Part shown: positions 55,400-64,000 of the stretch, piece by piece
Layout of the letters: every line of letters begins with the position of its first letter
Numbering within the stretch: position 1 is the stretch's first letter
NCBI GenBank assembly: GCA_016840025.1
Contig: JAEOTF010000074.1
Span: 5,351 to 69,350 of the forward strand
Direction: 5' to 3'
DNA from: Candidatus Hodarchaeota archaeon
GTDB lineage: Archaea > Asgardarchaeota > Heimdallarchaeia > Hodarchaeales > YT1-039
Length of the DNA: 64,000 nt
Position numbers and translations under genes: made by a program
Notes under the pieces: model-generated
What the model was told of the DNA's origin: nothing
The model's input: the letters and a program-made list of their open reading frames with translations, nothing else
The model's database searches: none

Positions 55400-56047
55400 T
55401 TATTCTTTCTCTGTCGTTGGCTTTGGTTTGTCAATCTGCCGGGTTTTTTCAATACGGATCCGATAATCGCACAGAATACTTTCTTCTGTGTCTTTCTGTA
55501 GATTAATATCCCATTCAAAGCGAGGTTTCTTAGTTCGTGTTGCTTCAGGATTAGAATTCTCTAATTGTACATCTGCAGATTCAATAATCCTTACAGTAAT
55601 CTTAACATCTTTACCTAGTTCATTTTTGAGAATAAGCCTGCGTGAGAGGACATCCTCACGAACTCGAGTTTCTTGAAGTTTATTAGGATATGGTAAATCT
55701 TCAACAGTCACAGTTTCTTTTCCTCTTTCCCTCTTTGCTATTCGATCTTCAATCACAATCGTTGGATCAACAACCCACGCAGTTGGGAGTTTTTCTCCGA
55801 TATTTCCTTGAGTGGAAGTTATAAGAAAAGGCATGTCTTTAATTCTAAGAATCATTTCACTAGTAGGAATTTCTTGTTCTTTGGGGAGAATGAACACGTA
55901 TCGGCGTTGGGTATTATGTTGAAGACTATCTTGAGATATCGAATGTGCAGAATATTGAACATTTATTTCTCTCTCAATTTCTATTACTGTTGTTTCGTCA
56001 AACCAAGGTAATCGTATTTTTTTTAGAGCGGGTAAGCTTGCCTTCAT
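55400..56047 (-). CDS. MuiA/DUF4139-like protein, C-terminal part
   Basis: 215 residues, beta-rich. The order of strands (AWVVDPTIVIEDRIAKRERG, then DVLSRRLILKNELGKDVKITVRI) fits the end of DUF4139/MuiA-type proteins. The gene upstream (56058-56834) matches the first half of the same family. The pair therefore looks like one domain pair split over two genes. Gap of ten bases. Function of the family is unclear. Confidence 0.6.
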   Translation of the reverse strand: MKASLPALKKIRLPWFDETTVIEIEREINVQYSAHSISQDSLQHNTQRRYVFILPKEQEIPTSEMILRIKDMPFLITSTQGNIGEKLPTAWVVDPTIVIEDRIAKRERGKETVTVEDLPYPNKLQETRVREDVLSRRLILKNELGKDVKITVRIIESADVQLENSNPEATRTKKPRFEWDINLQKDTEESILCDYRIRIEKTRQIDKPKPTTEKE

Positions 56048-56057
56048 GTTTGTACAC

Positions 56058-56834
56058 CTACATTATTGATTTCAATCGCCTCAGCTCTCCCATTATTTCT
56101 GATCTAAGCTGAGATCGAATTGGAGGTCCACCTGGAGGAGAAGGGGGACCACCTACTAATGGTGCTGCTCCAGCACCTGGTGGCGGTGGGAGCCCCGCTG
56201 ATGGTGCTGATGCACCATAGGGAGCTACGGCAGGTGTTTGTCGTCCTACGCCTTCAAATTCAACAAATCCGAGTTCAACATTCTCAAAATCAAGTGTTGT
56301 ATGGTTTTCCACAAGAATAGATCCTGTAATACGCGCTTCTTTCTCGTTTTCAGACAGATTTGCTTGGATGCTCGGTGTCCACCAGAGTCTCTCACCATCA
56401 TCTATAAAATACGCTATCTTGATTTTTGCCATTTGTTCTTTATCAGAGTCGACCACGACATGTAATTGAGAGAAACTGTCTTCATAACGATAGGCACGTA
56501 ATCCTTCACAGATTCGGAGAAGTTCTTCTCGTCGCTCTGTTCTTACATCAACTGATTTAGAGAGTATTCCTTCACTTGCTTCTCTTTCTCTTCTCATGGC
56601 ATCTTCTACGAATCGACGATCGGGTTTCTTAACCACAATTTGAACTAGTTTTGCATCGGTTTCTTCAAGCTCTACAGTGACCGTTTCTTCATCGAAACTT
56701 GATGGTACCCCTTCTATTTCTAAATTATTTCTACTAGCGACTAATTTAATGGTTTGTTCTCTAAAAGCAAGTCCACCCCCACCAGAAAAGATAATAAATC
56801 GACTATATGGAGGATTTAGCTTCATAATGATCAC
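56058..56834 (-). CDS. MuiA/DUF4139-like protein, N-terminal part with Pro-rich linker
   Basis: 258 residues. The start with FREQTIKLVASRNNLEIEGVP fits the MuiA N-terminal domain, a helical region with KKPDRRFVEDAMRREREAS follows, and RLWWTPSIQANL plus TLDFENVELGFVEF match the start of DUF4139. The C-terminal 60 residues are Pro/Gly/Ala-rich and disordered, then end in a short basic helix. The partner gene continues the domain. Confidence 0.6.
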   Translation of the reverse strand: MIIMKLNPPYSRFIIFSGGGGLAFREQTIKLVASRNNLEIEGVPSSFDEETVTVELEETDAKLVQIVVKKPDRRFVEDAMRREREASEGILSKSVDVRTERREELLRICEGLRAYRYEDSFSQLHVVVDSDKEQMAKIKIAYFIDDGERLWWTPSIQANLSENEKEARITGSILVENHTTLDFENVELGFVEFEGVGRQTPAVAPYGASAPSAGLPPPPGAGAAPLVGGPPSPPGGPPIRSQLRSEIMGELRRLKSIM

Positions 56835-56963
56835 AATTCCAAAACATTTCTTCTTGAATATGTTAGTTTATATCGACTTCAACATGTTGAAAAGGAATAG
56901 CATTTGATAATCCGCTGGTAAATGCATTTAATCAATCAATGAGTTTCTTGTAATCTCTCATTT

Positions 56964-57452
56964 TTAGTATTCTTCCTTAATACTGCTGAAACACGCACAA
57001 GTAATGGTTTTCCCGACCCCTTCAAGAATACGGAGTTTATCAATGACCAAATTACCAATTTCTTCCATTGAATTCCCGCGAACTTTAAGTAAGATGTCCC
57101 AATCCCCGCTAATAATCCAAACTCCATGGACACCTGAAATTTCTGCAATTTTCATAGCCAATTCGCGCTGAGAATATTGATTACCGGGCAAGAATGAGAC
57201 TAGAATAAATGCTAAGACTTTTTGACCCAGTTGACTATGATTCACAATTCCTTTGATTGCTAAAATTTCTTCTTCCTTTAATTTCTTGACTCTTGATTGA
57301 ACAGCTTGGCGAGATAATTCAATATTATATTCTATATCAAGAAGATTCTTTAACCTCTCCATAGAGAGATCAGCATCCTGTTTTAACAGAGATAAGATTT
57401 TTTTGTCAGTGTTATCAATACGTGTTTTTCTCATTGACATCAATGGTTGCAA
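56964..57452 (-). CDS. Lrp/AsnC-family transcriptional regulator
   Basis: 162 residues. HTH at about 12-60 (IDNTDKKILSLLKQDADLS, then QAVQSRVKKLKEE) and a C-terminal RAM-like ligand domain with GVHGVWIISGDWDILLKV. Amino acids or related compounds usually bind there. Its position next to the asparagine synthetase suggests amino-acid control, which is inference. Confidence 0.92.
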   Translation of the reverse strand: MQPLMSMRKTRIDNTDKKILSLLKQDADLSMERLKNLLDIEYNIELSRQAVQSRVKKLKEEEILAIKGIVNHSQLGQKVLAFILVSFLPGNQYSQRELAMKIAEISGVHGVWIISGDWDILLKVRGNSMEEIGNLVIDKLRILEGVGKTITCACFSSIKEEY

Positions 57453-57992
57453 TTTGCAATATATATTTATGTTATTCCCTCTTTTTTCATATTTTATTGC
57501 TCATTTTCTTTGCAATCCGAAAGTATATAATCCTCTCTTCTGCTATTAAAATTGAGGTGAATTACAAAGAGATTCAAATGACTATTGCAACAGAAATTGT
57601 AACTATTAATACCGACAACAGTAGAGAATCGATCTAGGAAGCCTGCTGATCTCGGATAAAACGTAAAACGACGTAATCGATGAAAAAAAAGTTAATTATT
57701 ATCTGTGTGGGTCAGAACTGCTGAATTATGATCGTTAAAACTGTTTCTATACAAATCTCCAACAATAGCCACAAGGATCACTTTTTTCTCTTTTTTTTTT
57801 CTAAATTGCTCTTAATAATATGCAAATCCTCGAATAGGCTCTTATCCATTAAGAGGGAGAATAATATAAAATTATGGCAATTTGTCAAATAAAACTCTAT
57901 TTTTAACGTTTTTTAACTATAATTTGCTCATATTTGTAGCAATAAATAAGTATTTAAGACTATCATTTTACATTTTGCCAGATGATCTAACA
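57453..57992. other. Intergenic region, no gene seen
   Basis: 540 bases between the divergent Lrp regulator and the asparagine synthetase. A 71-codon plus frame at 57422-57637 has poor composition and is likely not a gene. The region could hold regulatory sites for both neighbours. Confidence 0.5.
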
Positions 57993-58937
57993 ATGACAAG
58001 TTCGATCGATGAGATAATCCATCATATTACTAACAATGGTATGAAATCATTACTTAGGATTCAAACAACGCTAATAAAATCGATAGAAGATTTTATGATC
58101 TCAAAAGATTTCATACAATTATTACCGGTAATAACCTCTAAAATTACAGATCCCTTAGGTCCTGATCCTCAAACTAGCGTAAAAATGGAACCTAAAATAA
58201 AATATTATGACCAAAATCTGGTTTTAACGCAGAGTATGATCTTCCATAAACAATTAGCTCTCCTTGGTGGAATGGATAAAATTTTCATAATGAGTCCCAA
58301 TATTAGATTAGAAGATACATCTCGTGGAAGTACAGGAAGGCATCTTTTTGAGTTTACTCAAATGGATTTCGAAATCGCTCATGGTACAATGAGGGATGTT
58401 ATGAGACTCATGGAGGAGTTAATTAAGGAGGTCTTAACAAAGATTATGGATAAGCATAGTAAAGATCTCGAGACTTTAGATAGGACGATTGAAATTCCAT
58501 TGACATCTTTCAAGGTATATACCTCTTATGAACTTGAAGCAGAATATGGTCTTGATTGGGAAATAAAAGCTTCAAAGGATCATTCTTTACCTTTTTGGGT
58601 TACAAGTATTGAAAGGGAGTTTTATGACAGAGAAGATCCCAAAAAACTGGGAGAATTTAGAAACTATGATCTAATTTACCCAGAAGGTTATGGAGAGGCT
58701 TTATCTGGCGGAGAAAGGGAATTTCGGTATGATAAAATTATAACAAGAATCAAAAGTGGTGGTCTTGATCCATCTAAATTCGATAGCTTTCTTGAAATTG
58801 CTAGAAAGGGATTATTGATTCCAAGTGCTGGAGCGGGGATAGGTATGGAGAGGTTATTACGATTTATAACTGGCGCAAAGCATATTGGAGAGATCCAACT
58901 ATTTAGAAGGGTTCCTGGAGAAATTGTCATTGTCTAA
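57993..58937 (+). CDS. Archaeal asparagine synthetase A-like (AsnRS-related) enzyme
   Basis: About 314 residues from the ATG at 57993 (MTSSIDEIIHHI). It is a class II synthetase core without the anticodon-binding domain: motif 2 region RGSTGRHLFEFTQMDFE and motif 3 GAGIGMERLLRFI. Archaeal proteins of this type form asparagine from aspartate and ammonia with ATP. The frame extends 37 codons upstream, but those residues are hydrophobic and unlike the family. Confidence 0.85.
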   Translation: MTSSIDEIIHHITNNGMKSLLRIQTTLIKSIEDFMISKDFIQLLPVITSKITDPLGPDPQTSVKMEPKIKYYDQNLVLTQSMIFHKQLALLGGMDKIFIMSPNIRLEDTSRGSTGRHLFEFTQMDFEIAHGTMRDVMRLMEELIKEVLTKIMDKHSKDLETLDRTIEIPLTSFKVYTSYELEAEYGLDWEIKASKDHSLPFWVTSIEREFYDREDPKKLGEFRNYDLIYPEGYGEALSGGEREFRYDKIITRIKSGGLDPSKFDSFLEIARKGLLIPSAGAGIGMERLLRFITGAKHIGEIQLFRRVPGEIVIV

Positions 58938-58938
58938 G

Positions 58939-60021
58939 TTAACTATTTTTGGAACCTGGTTCTAATTTCATTTCTAATTTTAATTGATCGATTTGTCGAT
59001 CAATATATTCTTGTTGGGAAGGTCTCTCTTCATATTTCCTAGCATCTTGAAGGGTATGGACGAGTAAAAACTTAATGTCTCGTTTTTTCCATTGAAGAGC
59101 TTCTTTCAAAAAAGCTTCAGAAGTATTTTCCGCATCTTCTTTCTTACCAGTACACTTAAAGATTTGTTCCCAAATTATTCCTTTCCAGAATGGTACCGCT
59201 TTATCTAAATATCCTGCCATTTCGTAGAGAACAGGTAAGGGTAAGTCAAATTCATTGATTTCAGCGATCTTTTTTAGGCGATATATATCCAGTAAATCTA
59301 ATATTTTCTTTGAATTGATATTTGATATCTTTTGTGACTGTTGTCCTTCTGATAAAGTGATTTCTGTTGGCCGATGATCTTTCAAGCCACCTGGACGATT
59401 TATATTTCTAAACAGTTCCATAGGGTTTTGATCAATCACCAGATCCCTTTCTATTGATACCAAAGTGCAATCTAATGCCCCTCGAATAATATCATCTGCC
59501 CTTCCTCGCGAGAAAAATGGTAAAAACGCTGTAATATATGCTATTTTCCTTAAATCATACGTACCTACAAGTGGTTCTAATCTTCCATCTCCCCAAATCG
59601 GAACAGCAAGAGACGCTTCATTTTTCAGCTTAATCAATCTCTTGAAAAGTAGTGGAGAAAGAGAAGGTAGATCAACTGGAAGAACTAAACATATATTATT
59701 GGTACAATTTTTTAATCCTGATAAGATTCCTCGAAGAGGACCAGTACAATTAATACCTAAATCTGTCTTTATCTTGATTTCATTTTCGAGGGCAACTTTT
59801 TTTACAAATTTCCTATATCGATTCACTCTTTCTGCCCCTATTGTCATGATTATAATTTCAGAAGAAAAAGAGGAGACAGCCTCGAGAGAATGTTGCAGTA
59901 AATATTTTCCCTTAAATTCTAACATTGCTTTATCTTGCCAAGGGTGACCTTTTTGTTGAAGTCTAGAAGCCATCCCCCCTGCAAGAATTACCGAAGATAT
60001 TTTATTTTCTAATTCTCCCAT
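58939..60021 (-). CDS. MobA-like nucleotidyltransferase with C-terminal helical domain
   Basis: 360 residues. N-terminal MobA-type guanylyltransferase: LAGGMASRLQ..., then QDKAMLEFKGKYLLQHS and LVLPVDLPSLSP with the metal-binding Asp. The last 150 residues form an added helical domain of unknown role. The enzyme may make the molybdenum guanine dinucleotide cofactor. Its start overlaps the stop of the YdjM-like gene by 13 bases, so the two are coupled. Confidence 0.78.
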   Translation of the reverse strand: MGELENKISSVILAGGMASRLQQKGHPWQDKAMLEFKGKYLLQHSLEAVSSFSSEIIIMTIGAERVNRYRKFVKKVALENEIKIKTDLGINCTGPLRGILSGLKNCTNNICLVLPVDLPSLSPLLFKRLIKLKNEASLAVPIWGDGRLEPLVGTYDLRKIAYITAFLPFFSRGRADDIIRGALDCTLVSIERDLVIDQNPMELFRNINRPGGLKDHRPTEITLSEGQQSQKISNINSKKILDLLDIYRLKKIAEINEFDLPLPVLYEMAGYLDKAVPFWKGIIWEQIFKCTGKKEDAENTSEAFLKEALQWKKRDIKFLLVHTLQDARKYEERPSQQEYIDRQIDQLKLEMKLEPGSKNS

Positions 60022-60785
60022 ATTATAGCTTCCAAAAGCTCTGTTCGGATGATTAATGGCAAAACCATCGTCAAGACCATAAAAGGTATCCCAAAGATAT
60101 ACAAAATTACGAGGTAAATCTCAATTGCTACTGATGTCAAGGCAAAAAGAAAAAAGACAATAGTGAGAAATGACGCGAGTCCCGCTAACCATTTTAACCT
60201 TTTAATCCACAGATTCGTTGTATACTTTTGGAGCTTGCGATAAAGATAGTAATAGAATATTCCGTCGAATAAAAACATATCTGGTCCTGCGACTAATTTT
60301 TGAAGAGATTCAGCCGATTCATGAATATCAAAAGGAAAAATTAAGATCTTTCCACCTAGTGGAAAAAATAGCCCAACGGAAGTAAAATAATATAAGTCTA
60401 AAATCGCGTGAATTCCCATTCCTATTGCTATACCTGCTGTTGTATAGGCTATAATTGTTTGTCTCATGAAATACGCAACAAAGAACAGAATTAATGCTCC
60501 AATACCAATGAAAATCAAGGAATGAGTAAAAGAGCGATGGAGGTGCAATGAATTTCTAATTGCTGATTCTAAGTCTTCTTTCTGAACCAAGAATCTTATA
60601 ATAACTGAAAGAACCAGAATAAAAAGATCAACGTCTGGTAGCATAGAACCACATATCAAACCGAGAAATAGCCCATTATATACAATTATAGGGTTACTTT
60701 TAACTCGTGCCCGAGTTTTTCGAGCAAGAAAAACACCTATAAATCCATGAACTCCTATCGGTGGCAATATTTGACCGTTCCGCAA
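60009..60785 (-). CDS. YdjM/DUF457-like membrane protein
   Basis: 258 residues with about six helices. The family motifs are GSMLPDVDLF (about 45-54), LHRSFTHSLI and GIHAILDLYYFTSVGLFFP, which give His/Asp residues placed for a metal-dependent membrane hydrolase. It is coupled to the MobA-like gene. Confidence 0.82.
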   Translation of the reverse strand: MRNGQILPPIGVHGFIGVFLARKTRARVKSNPIIVYNGLFLGLICGSMLPDVDLFILVLSVIIRFLVQKEDLESAIRNSLHLHRSFTHSLIFIGIGALILFFVAYFMRQTIIAYTTAGIAIGMGIHAILDLYYFTSVGLFFPLGGKILIFPFDIHESAESLQKLVAGPDMFLFDGIFYYYLYRKLQKYTTNLWIKRLKWLAGLASFLTIVFFLFALTSVAIEIYLVILYIFGIPFMVLTMVLPLIIRTELLEAIIWEN

Positions 60786-60907
60786 GATTTATTCAATTAT
60801 TTCAGACAATAATTATACTAATAATTAATTATTATTGCTTTCTTTTGTTTATCTAACTCAATTAAAAAGTCATTCTGCATCCATAGGGATATTTTAGGTG
60901 TTAAGCT

Positions 60908-61750
60908 TTGAAAGTTGGATTTCATGTTTCTATCGCCAAAGCTTTTTATTTAGCAATTAATCGTGCTCTTAATCTAACCTGTGATACCTTTCAGGTCTTC
61001 ACGGGAAGCCCTCGTATGTGGCAAGAGCGTATGATTCCAGATTCTGAATATGAAGAGTTTCAAAAGCGAGTAAAAGAAAGTAAACTTTCGCCTATATTCG
61101 CTCATACGCCCTATTTACATAACTATTCTTCTCCTAATCCTGAACTTCTCGAAAAATCACAAAATTACTTAGAAAAAGCCCTAGTAAAGTGTGAAAAGCT
61201 AACAATTCCCTATTTAGTTATTCATTGCGGTTCTCATAAAGACACTAGTGTCAAAGAGGGAATACAACGAATTTCTAAAGTTCTCAGTACTGCATTGTCA
61301 AACATTGCTAATGACGTAATGATACTCCTTGAAAACGAATCTGGGGCAAAAAATAGTGTTGGTTCTACATGGGAAGAATTAGCTTCGATAATTGAAAGAG
61401 TTGACGGTTCTAAGCGGCTTGGGATCTGTTTTGATACTTGTCACGCATTCGTGAACGGATATGACTTACAAAGTGACACCAAAGTTGAGCAAACATTAAT
61501 GGAATTTGAAGAAAATATCGACATCAATCGTCTTCATTTGATCCATGCCAATGATTCAAAAGGAGATATTGGTTCTCATTTGGATCGTCATGCACATATT
61601 GGACAAGGATATATTGGCTTAAAAGGTTTTAAGGCAATTGTGAATCATTCCACACTTAGAGACCTGCCATTTATCTTAGAAACTCCTAGAAAGTCTATAG
61701 AGGATGATCTAAAGAATATACAGACATTACGAGGACTTCAACATCCTTAG
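60908..61750 (+). CDS. nfo: Endonuclease IV (Nfo)
   Basis: 280 residues, full length. Zinc ligands are conserved: FAHTPYLHNY, VIHCGSHKD, LLENESG, CFDTCHAF, HANDSKGDIGSHLDRHAHIGQG and LETP. It cuts DNA 5' of abasic sites and repairs 3' blocks in base excision repair. The start is TTG with AGGTG ahead. Confidence 0.95.
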   Translation: MKVGFHVSIAKAFYLAINRALNLTCDTFQVFTGSPRMWQERMIPDSEYEEFQKRVKESKLSPIFAHTPYLHNYSSPNPELLEKSQNYLEKALVKCEKLTIPYLVIHCGSHKDTSVKEGIQRISKVLSTALSNIANDVMILLENESGAKNSVGSTWEELASIIERVDGSKRLGICFDTCHAFVNGYDLQSDTKVEQTLMEFEENIDINRLHLIHANDSKGDIGSHLDRHAHIGQGYIGLKGFKAIVNHSTLRDLPFILETPRKSIEDDLKNIQTLRGLQHP

Positions 61751-61776
61751 TTATATCAACTGTTTTAATTTCTCGC

Positions 61777-62541
61777 TTAATCGACGATAAAGAGCTTTTC
61801 TGGTTCTTTTATTGTTATTAGGGGCGCGGGATCCGTTACCTGACTAAATAACCACATCATATCAATATTTAGGCGCTCTAATTCTTCCAATTCTTTTTTT
61901 ACTAGTTCTAAAAGCTTTGTTACCTTTTGTTTATCCTTAGGAGAAAGATTACAATACAAAAGTCCTTGAAGAAGAGTTTTTGCTCTCTTGGTATACCCCC
62001 ACGCTTCAGCTCGCTCATTTTGCTTTTGAAGTCCAATGCCATAATAAAATGCTGCTTGAGCGATAAGTTGGCCAAGTAAATTACGGCCTTCATCACAAGT
62101 TTCCGCTTTTGAATCTTGTCTAAGAATTTTCGCTGCCCCAACCAACATACGTCCAGCTGTACATAGATTGTCTCCATTTCCTTCTGTTATTTGTTGGTAT
62201 GCTTCACATTGTTGAGCTTTAGAAAGAGCTTCAAGTTTCTTTTCCAATGAATTTTGGCGGTTAACTACTTCTAAGGAAGAAAAAACCTGTGCTGCGATTA
62301 AAAACAGTTCTTGTGCTTTTCTATAGTCATGTTGATTTTCCATAAGTTGTTTTGCAACAAATTCATGAGCAACCGCAACTGTTTCGAGGAGTTCTGGAAA
62401 ACTCACATGTTTTTGGGTAATCTTGTATTCACGTTGCGCCACTTCTAAAAGCTTGGCACAATCTTGAATCGTCAATCTTTCTTTCCTTTCATTGAAATTT
62501 GCGAGTAGGTCTTCAACGAATTCTAAGAGGTCATCATGCAT
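61777..62541 (-). CDS. Helical repeat protein, TPR-like, unrecognised
   Basis: 254 residues from the ATG at 62541; a longer start at 62559 adds six. All-helical, with TPR-like blocks such as YRKAQELFLIAAQVF and RAEAWGYTKRAKTLLQ. The last 35 residues include a short hydrophobic section (NIDMMWLFSQV). It is adjacent (21 bases) to another helical gene and may form a complex. No known family. Confidence 0.6.
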   Translation of the reverse strand: MHDDLLEFVEDLLANFNERKERLTIQDCAKLLEVAQREYKITQKHVSFPELLETVAVAHEFVAKQLMENQHDYRKAQELFLIAAQVFSSLEVVNRQNSLEKKLEALSKAQQCEAYQQITEGNGDNLCTAGRMLVGAAKILRQDSKAETCDEGRNLLGQLIAQAAFYYGIGLQKQNERAEAWGYTKRAKTLLQGLLYCNLSPKDKQKVTKLLELVKKELEELERLNIDMMWLFSQVTDPAPLITIKEPEKLFIVD

Positions 62542-62562
62542 CTTATATTGAGGCTCCAAAGA

Positions 62563-63174
62563 CTAATTTACTTCATTGAACAAATTCTCATAGATTTTTT
62601 TGCGAATTTCCTTCGCAAATTTTCTTGTTTTTCTTTCTTGATTTAATATTCCAAGGAGCAGCTTTTCAAGGTCTCGATCTGCTGCAATTATCTGCCATTG
62701 AGAGGCCAAGCGTTTTTTTCCATATTTCCTTAAAATCTTAATTGCTGATTTTCTGACATCTTTTTCTGTTGCAGTCATTCCAAAGATCAAACTTCGAAAA
62801 TCTTGAGGTGACTGCGGTCGTTTTATTCGTTCTCCTTGAAATTCTGGATCTGACGTCAGTGCAATCATAAATCGAAGAAGACCCGCACGACTTTCATCAA
62901 AACGTTTTGCATCTAATGGGAGTTTATCCCTTTCAATTTCAGAAAATACCTTAGCCATTTGATAACTTCCATCCCGGAAAGCCTCTCCATAAAAGTACAC
63001 AACTGTCTCAATAAAATCAAAATAACTCTGGTTATTAATCTTTACTATTCCCAAAATTTCTCTTACCGATTCTTCAAACAGAGAATGAATAAATTCCAAT
63101 CCTTTTTCGAATTCTTTGTCCTCTGCACATTTTCGTATCAATATAACTCGCTCATCAAGCTCTTTATCTTGCAT
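62563..63174 (-). CDS. Helical protein, HEAT-like C-terminus, unrecognised
   Basis: 203 residues, mainly helical, basic towards the C terminus. A stretch near 135-155 (TEKDVRKSAIKILRKYG) looks like a HEAT or ARM repeat. First gene of the pair with 61777. Function unknown. Confidence 0.6.
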   Translation of the reverse strand: MQDKELDERVILIRKCAEDKEFEKGLEFIHSLFEESVREILGIVKINNQSYFDFIETVVYFYGEAFRDGSYQMAKVFSEIERDKLPLDAKRFDESRAGLLRFMIALTSDPEFQGERIKRPQSPQDFRSLIFGMTATEKDVRKSAIKILRKYGKKRLASQWQIIAADRDLEKLLLGILNQERKTRKFAKEIRKKIYENLFNEVN

Positions 63175-63325
63175 TGAGATCCCTTATCCTTCTTGGGCAT
63201 AGTATGTTTCTTTTCCTAGAAAACTTTTTTTCCAAAGAATAAATTTAGCTTTTCCTGAATATTTTCTTCTGAGGCGGATAACAATTTCCTCAGACATTGA
63301 TCTTCCATTCACTACTCAAGAACGT

Positions 63326-63730
63326 ATGGCTCTTCTATTAAGAAGATTAAGACTTTTTACGCGTATTGAAGGGACAAACCCCCTAATTACGCTGTTATTT
63401 GATATGAATATCTTGTGGACTAGTTCTAGCGCCAAATCTAATATTGCAGAGATAGAATTATCCCAAAATTTCGCTTCTATTGATTTAATGAATTGGTTAA
63501 AAGAAATATACCCATTAATTACTGATAAAATGAAATCCAGAGGACTTAAATGGATGGATGAAAATGAATGGGATTGGTTTCTTGGTTTAATAGAAAATGC
63601 ATTAGCTCGCCGTACTGGAGTAGTTTTTGTCGCTCGTAAAAGAATACTATTTGTAGATGATCGACTTGTCATGAAATTGAGTGCTCGAGATCGTCTTAGA
63701 AAGAAGTCAACTACCCACAGACACAAGTGA
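63326..63730 (+). CDS. Hypothetical protein, probably truncated at its 3' end
   Basis: 134 residues from the first ATG. Protein-like codons extend upstream to about 63203 (including FPEYFLLRRITISSDIDLPF) without ATG, GTG or TTG; an ATT at 63284 sits nine bases after GAGG. The last nine codons (KKSTTHRHK) fall in a hairpin at 63714-63738, so the natural C terminus may have been lost. No family recognised. Confidence 0.55.
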   Translation: MALLLRRLRLFTRIEGTNPLITLLFDMNILWTSSSAKSNIAEIELSQNFASIDLMNWLKEIYPLITDKMKSRGLKWMDENEWDWFLGLIENALARRTGVVFVARKRILFVDDRLVMKLSARDRLRKKSTTHRHK

Positions 63731-64000
63731 TCTGTGGGCTTGGGATGGTTTACCATTTCAAGCCCTGTTGATTAGCCTCAACATCATCTGCAAAGGTGAT
63801 GTAGTCCGTTACGGAGAATGGATAGGTACTGTCGGATACTCCACAAGTCTGACACTCTACGGTCAGTGATTAAACATCGCTACAGGGTTAGGCGAAGTGT
63901 TGCTGACAACTCAAGGAAACCTCTAGTAACATTGGCAATGTGGACTACTCCCTTCGGGGAGCCAGGCTTTCTTTTAGCCTGACCAATAGAGTATGAAGAA
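63700..64000. mobile_element. Possible IS200/IS605-type element end with structured RNA
   Basis: A hairpin at 63714-63738 (CCCACAGA, nine-base loop, TCTGTGGG) is flanked by GTCAACTA, which on the other strand reads TAGTTGAC as in many IS605 right ends. Further on come a UUCG-capped stem CTCCC-TTCG-GGGAG (about 63949-63962) and CAGGCT-N7-AGCCTG (about 63963-63981). No TnpA or TnpB is seen; the frame 63681-63869 does not look like either. Possibly an internally deleted element retaining guide-RNA-like structure. Orientation is uncertain. Confidence 0.35.

Noticed and set aside
57422..57637. Plus-strand ORF of 71 codons
   Set aside because: It overlaps the Lrp gene start and has poor composition; a 19-codon sub-frame at its end is too short to support.
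63681..63869. 62-codon plus ORF across the hairpin region
   Set aside because: It runs through the hairpin structure, overlaps the end of the 63326 gene and matches no transposase. The region looks like structured non-coding DNA.
1..64000. CRISPR arrays
   Set aside because: No regularly spaced direct repeats with unique spacers were seen anywhere in the window.

Overview
The window is AT-rich archaeal DNA. Short intergenic gaps, frequent TTG/GTG starts with GGAG-type ribosome sites, TTTATATA-type box A promoters and a set of archaeal families all fit: a dihydropteroate-synthase-like protein, an archaeal MiaB-type methylthiotransferase, an AsnRS-like asparagine synthetase and an archaeal MoaD. 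The strongest lineage clue is at 30463-32451, a protein with the layout and several recognisable motifs of eukaryotic ribophorin I (OST1), which has been reported from Asgard archaea. I therefore read the window as a probable Asgard archaeon, lineage unresolved. No rRNA, tRNA or CRISPR array was found.

Layout. 1-5.6 kb: a partial gene, a membrane thioredoxin, a surface protein, a STAS-like/CheY pair, a winged-helix regulator and sfsA. 5.8-14.4 kb: an amidase, an isoprenylcysteine-methyltransferase-like enzyme, an orphan 7TM sensor-like protein, a class III cyclase-like protein, a radical SAM/membrane protein pair and a class V aminotransferase. 14.5-26.5 kb: a seven-repeat surface protein, regulators, a TrmO-like methyltransferase, cyclophilin, two MFS transporters, an HD/phosphorylase/PHP cluster, and a tRNA-guanine-transglycosylase-like enzyme. 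26.5-39.3 kb: a tandem winged-helix protein, methylthiotransferase, MoaD, HypB, ribophorin I, ferredoxin, Trm112, a nucleotidyltransferase, a DHPS-like protein, and an AmmeMemoRadiSam enzyme with an HD hydrolase.

39.4-44.2 kb: NudC, then a scar where a decayed htrA fragment meets a truncated tyrosine recombinase at a 14-bp direct repeat, then two divergent membrane-tethered multihaem cytochrome-like proteins. 44.2-49.5 kb: an LVIVD-repeat surface protein, a CbiMNQO-type nickel/cobalt importer divergent from nikR across a 30-bp operator-like dyad, and a degenerate amidohydrolase. 49.6-55.1 kb: a sugar-kinase/aldolase operon and a frameshifted LAGLIDADG endonuclease. 55.4-64 kb: a MuiA-like protein split over two genes, an Lrp regulator, the asparagine synthetase, a MobA-like/YdjM-like pair, endonuclease IV, two helical unknowns and, at the right edge, a hairpin-rich stretch resembling an IS200/IS605 end.

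How genes fit together. NikR, the CbiM/PDGLE/CbiQ/CbiO importer and HypB form a nickel supply and insertion chain, although no hydrogenase lies in the window. The tRNA-modification theme recurs (TrmO-like, methylthiotransferase, Trm112, TGT-like). Three surface proteins (1701-2543, 14537-15811, 44206-45357) end in a hydrophobic segment plus basic tail, like archaeosortase or anchor signals.
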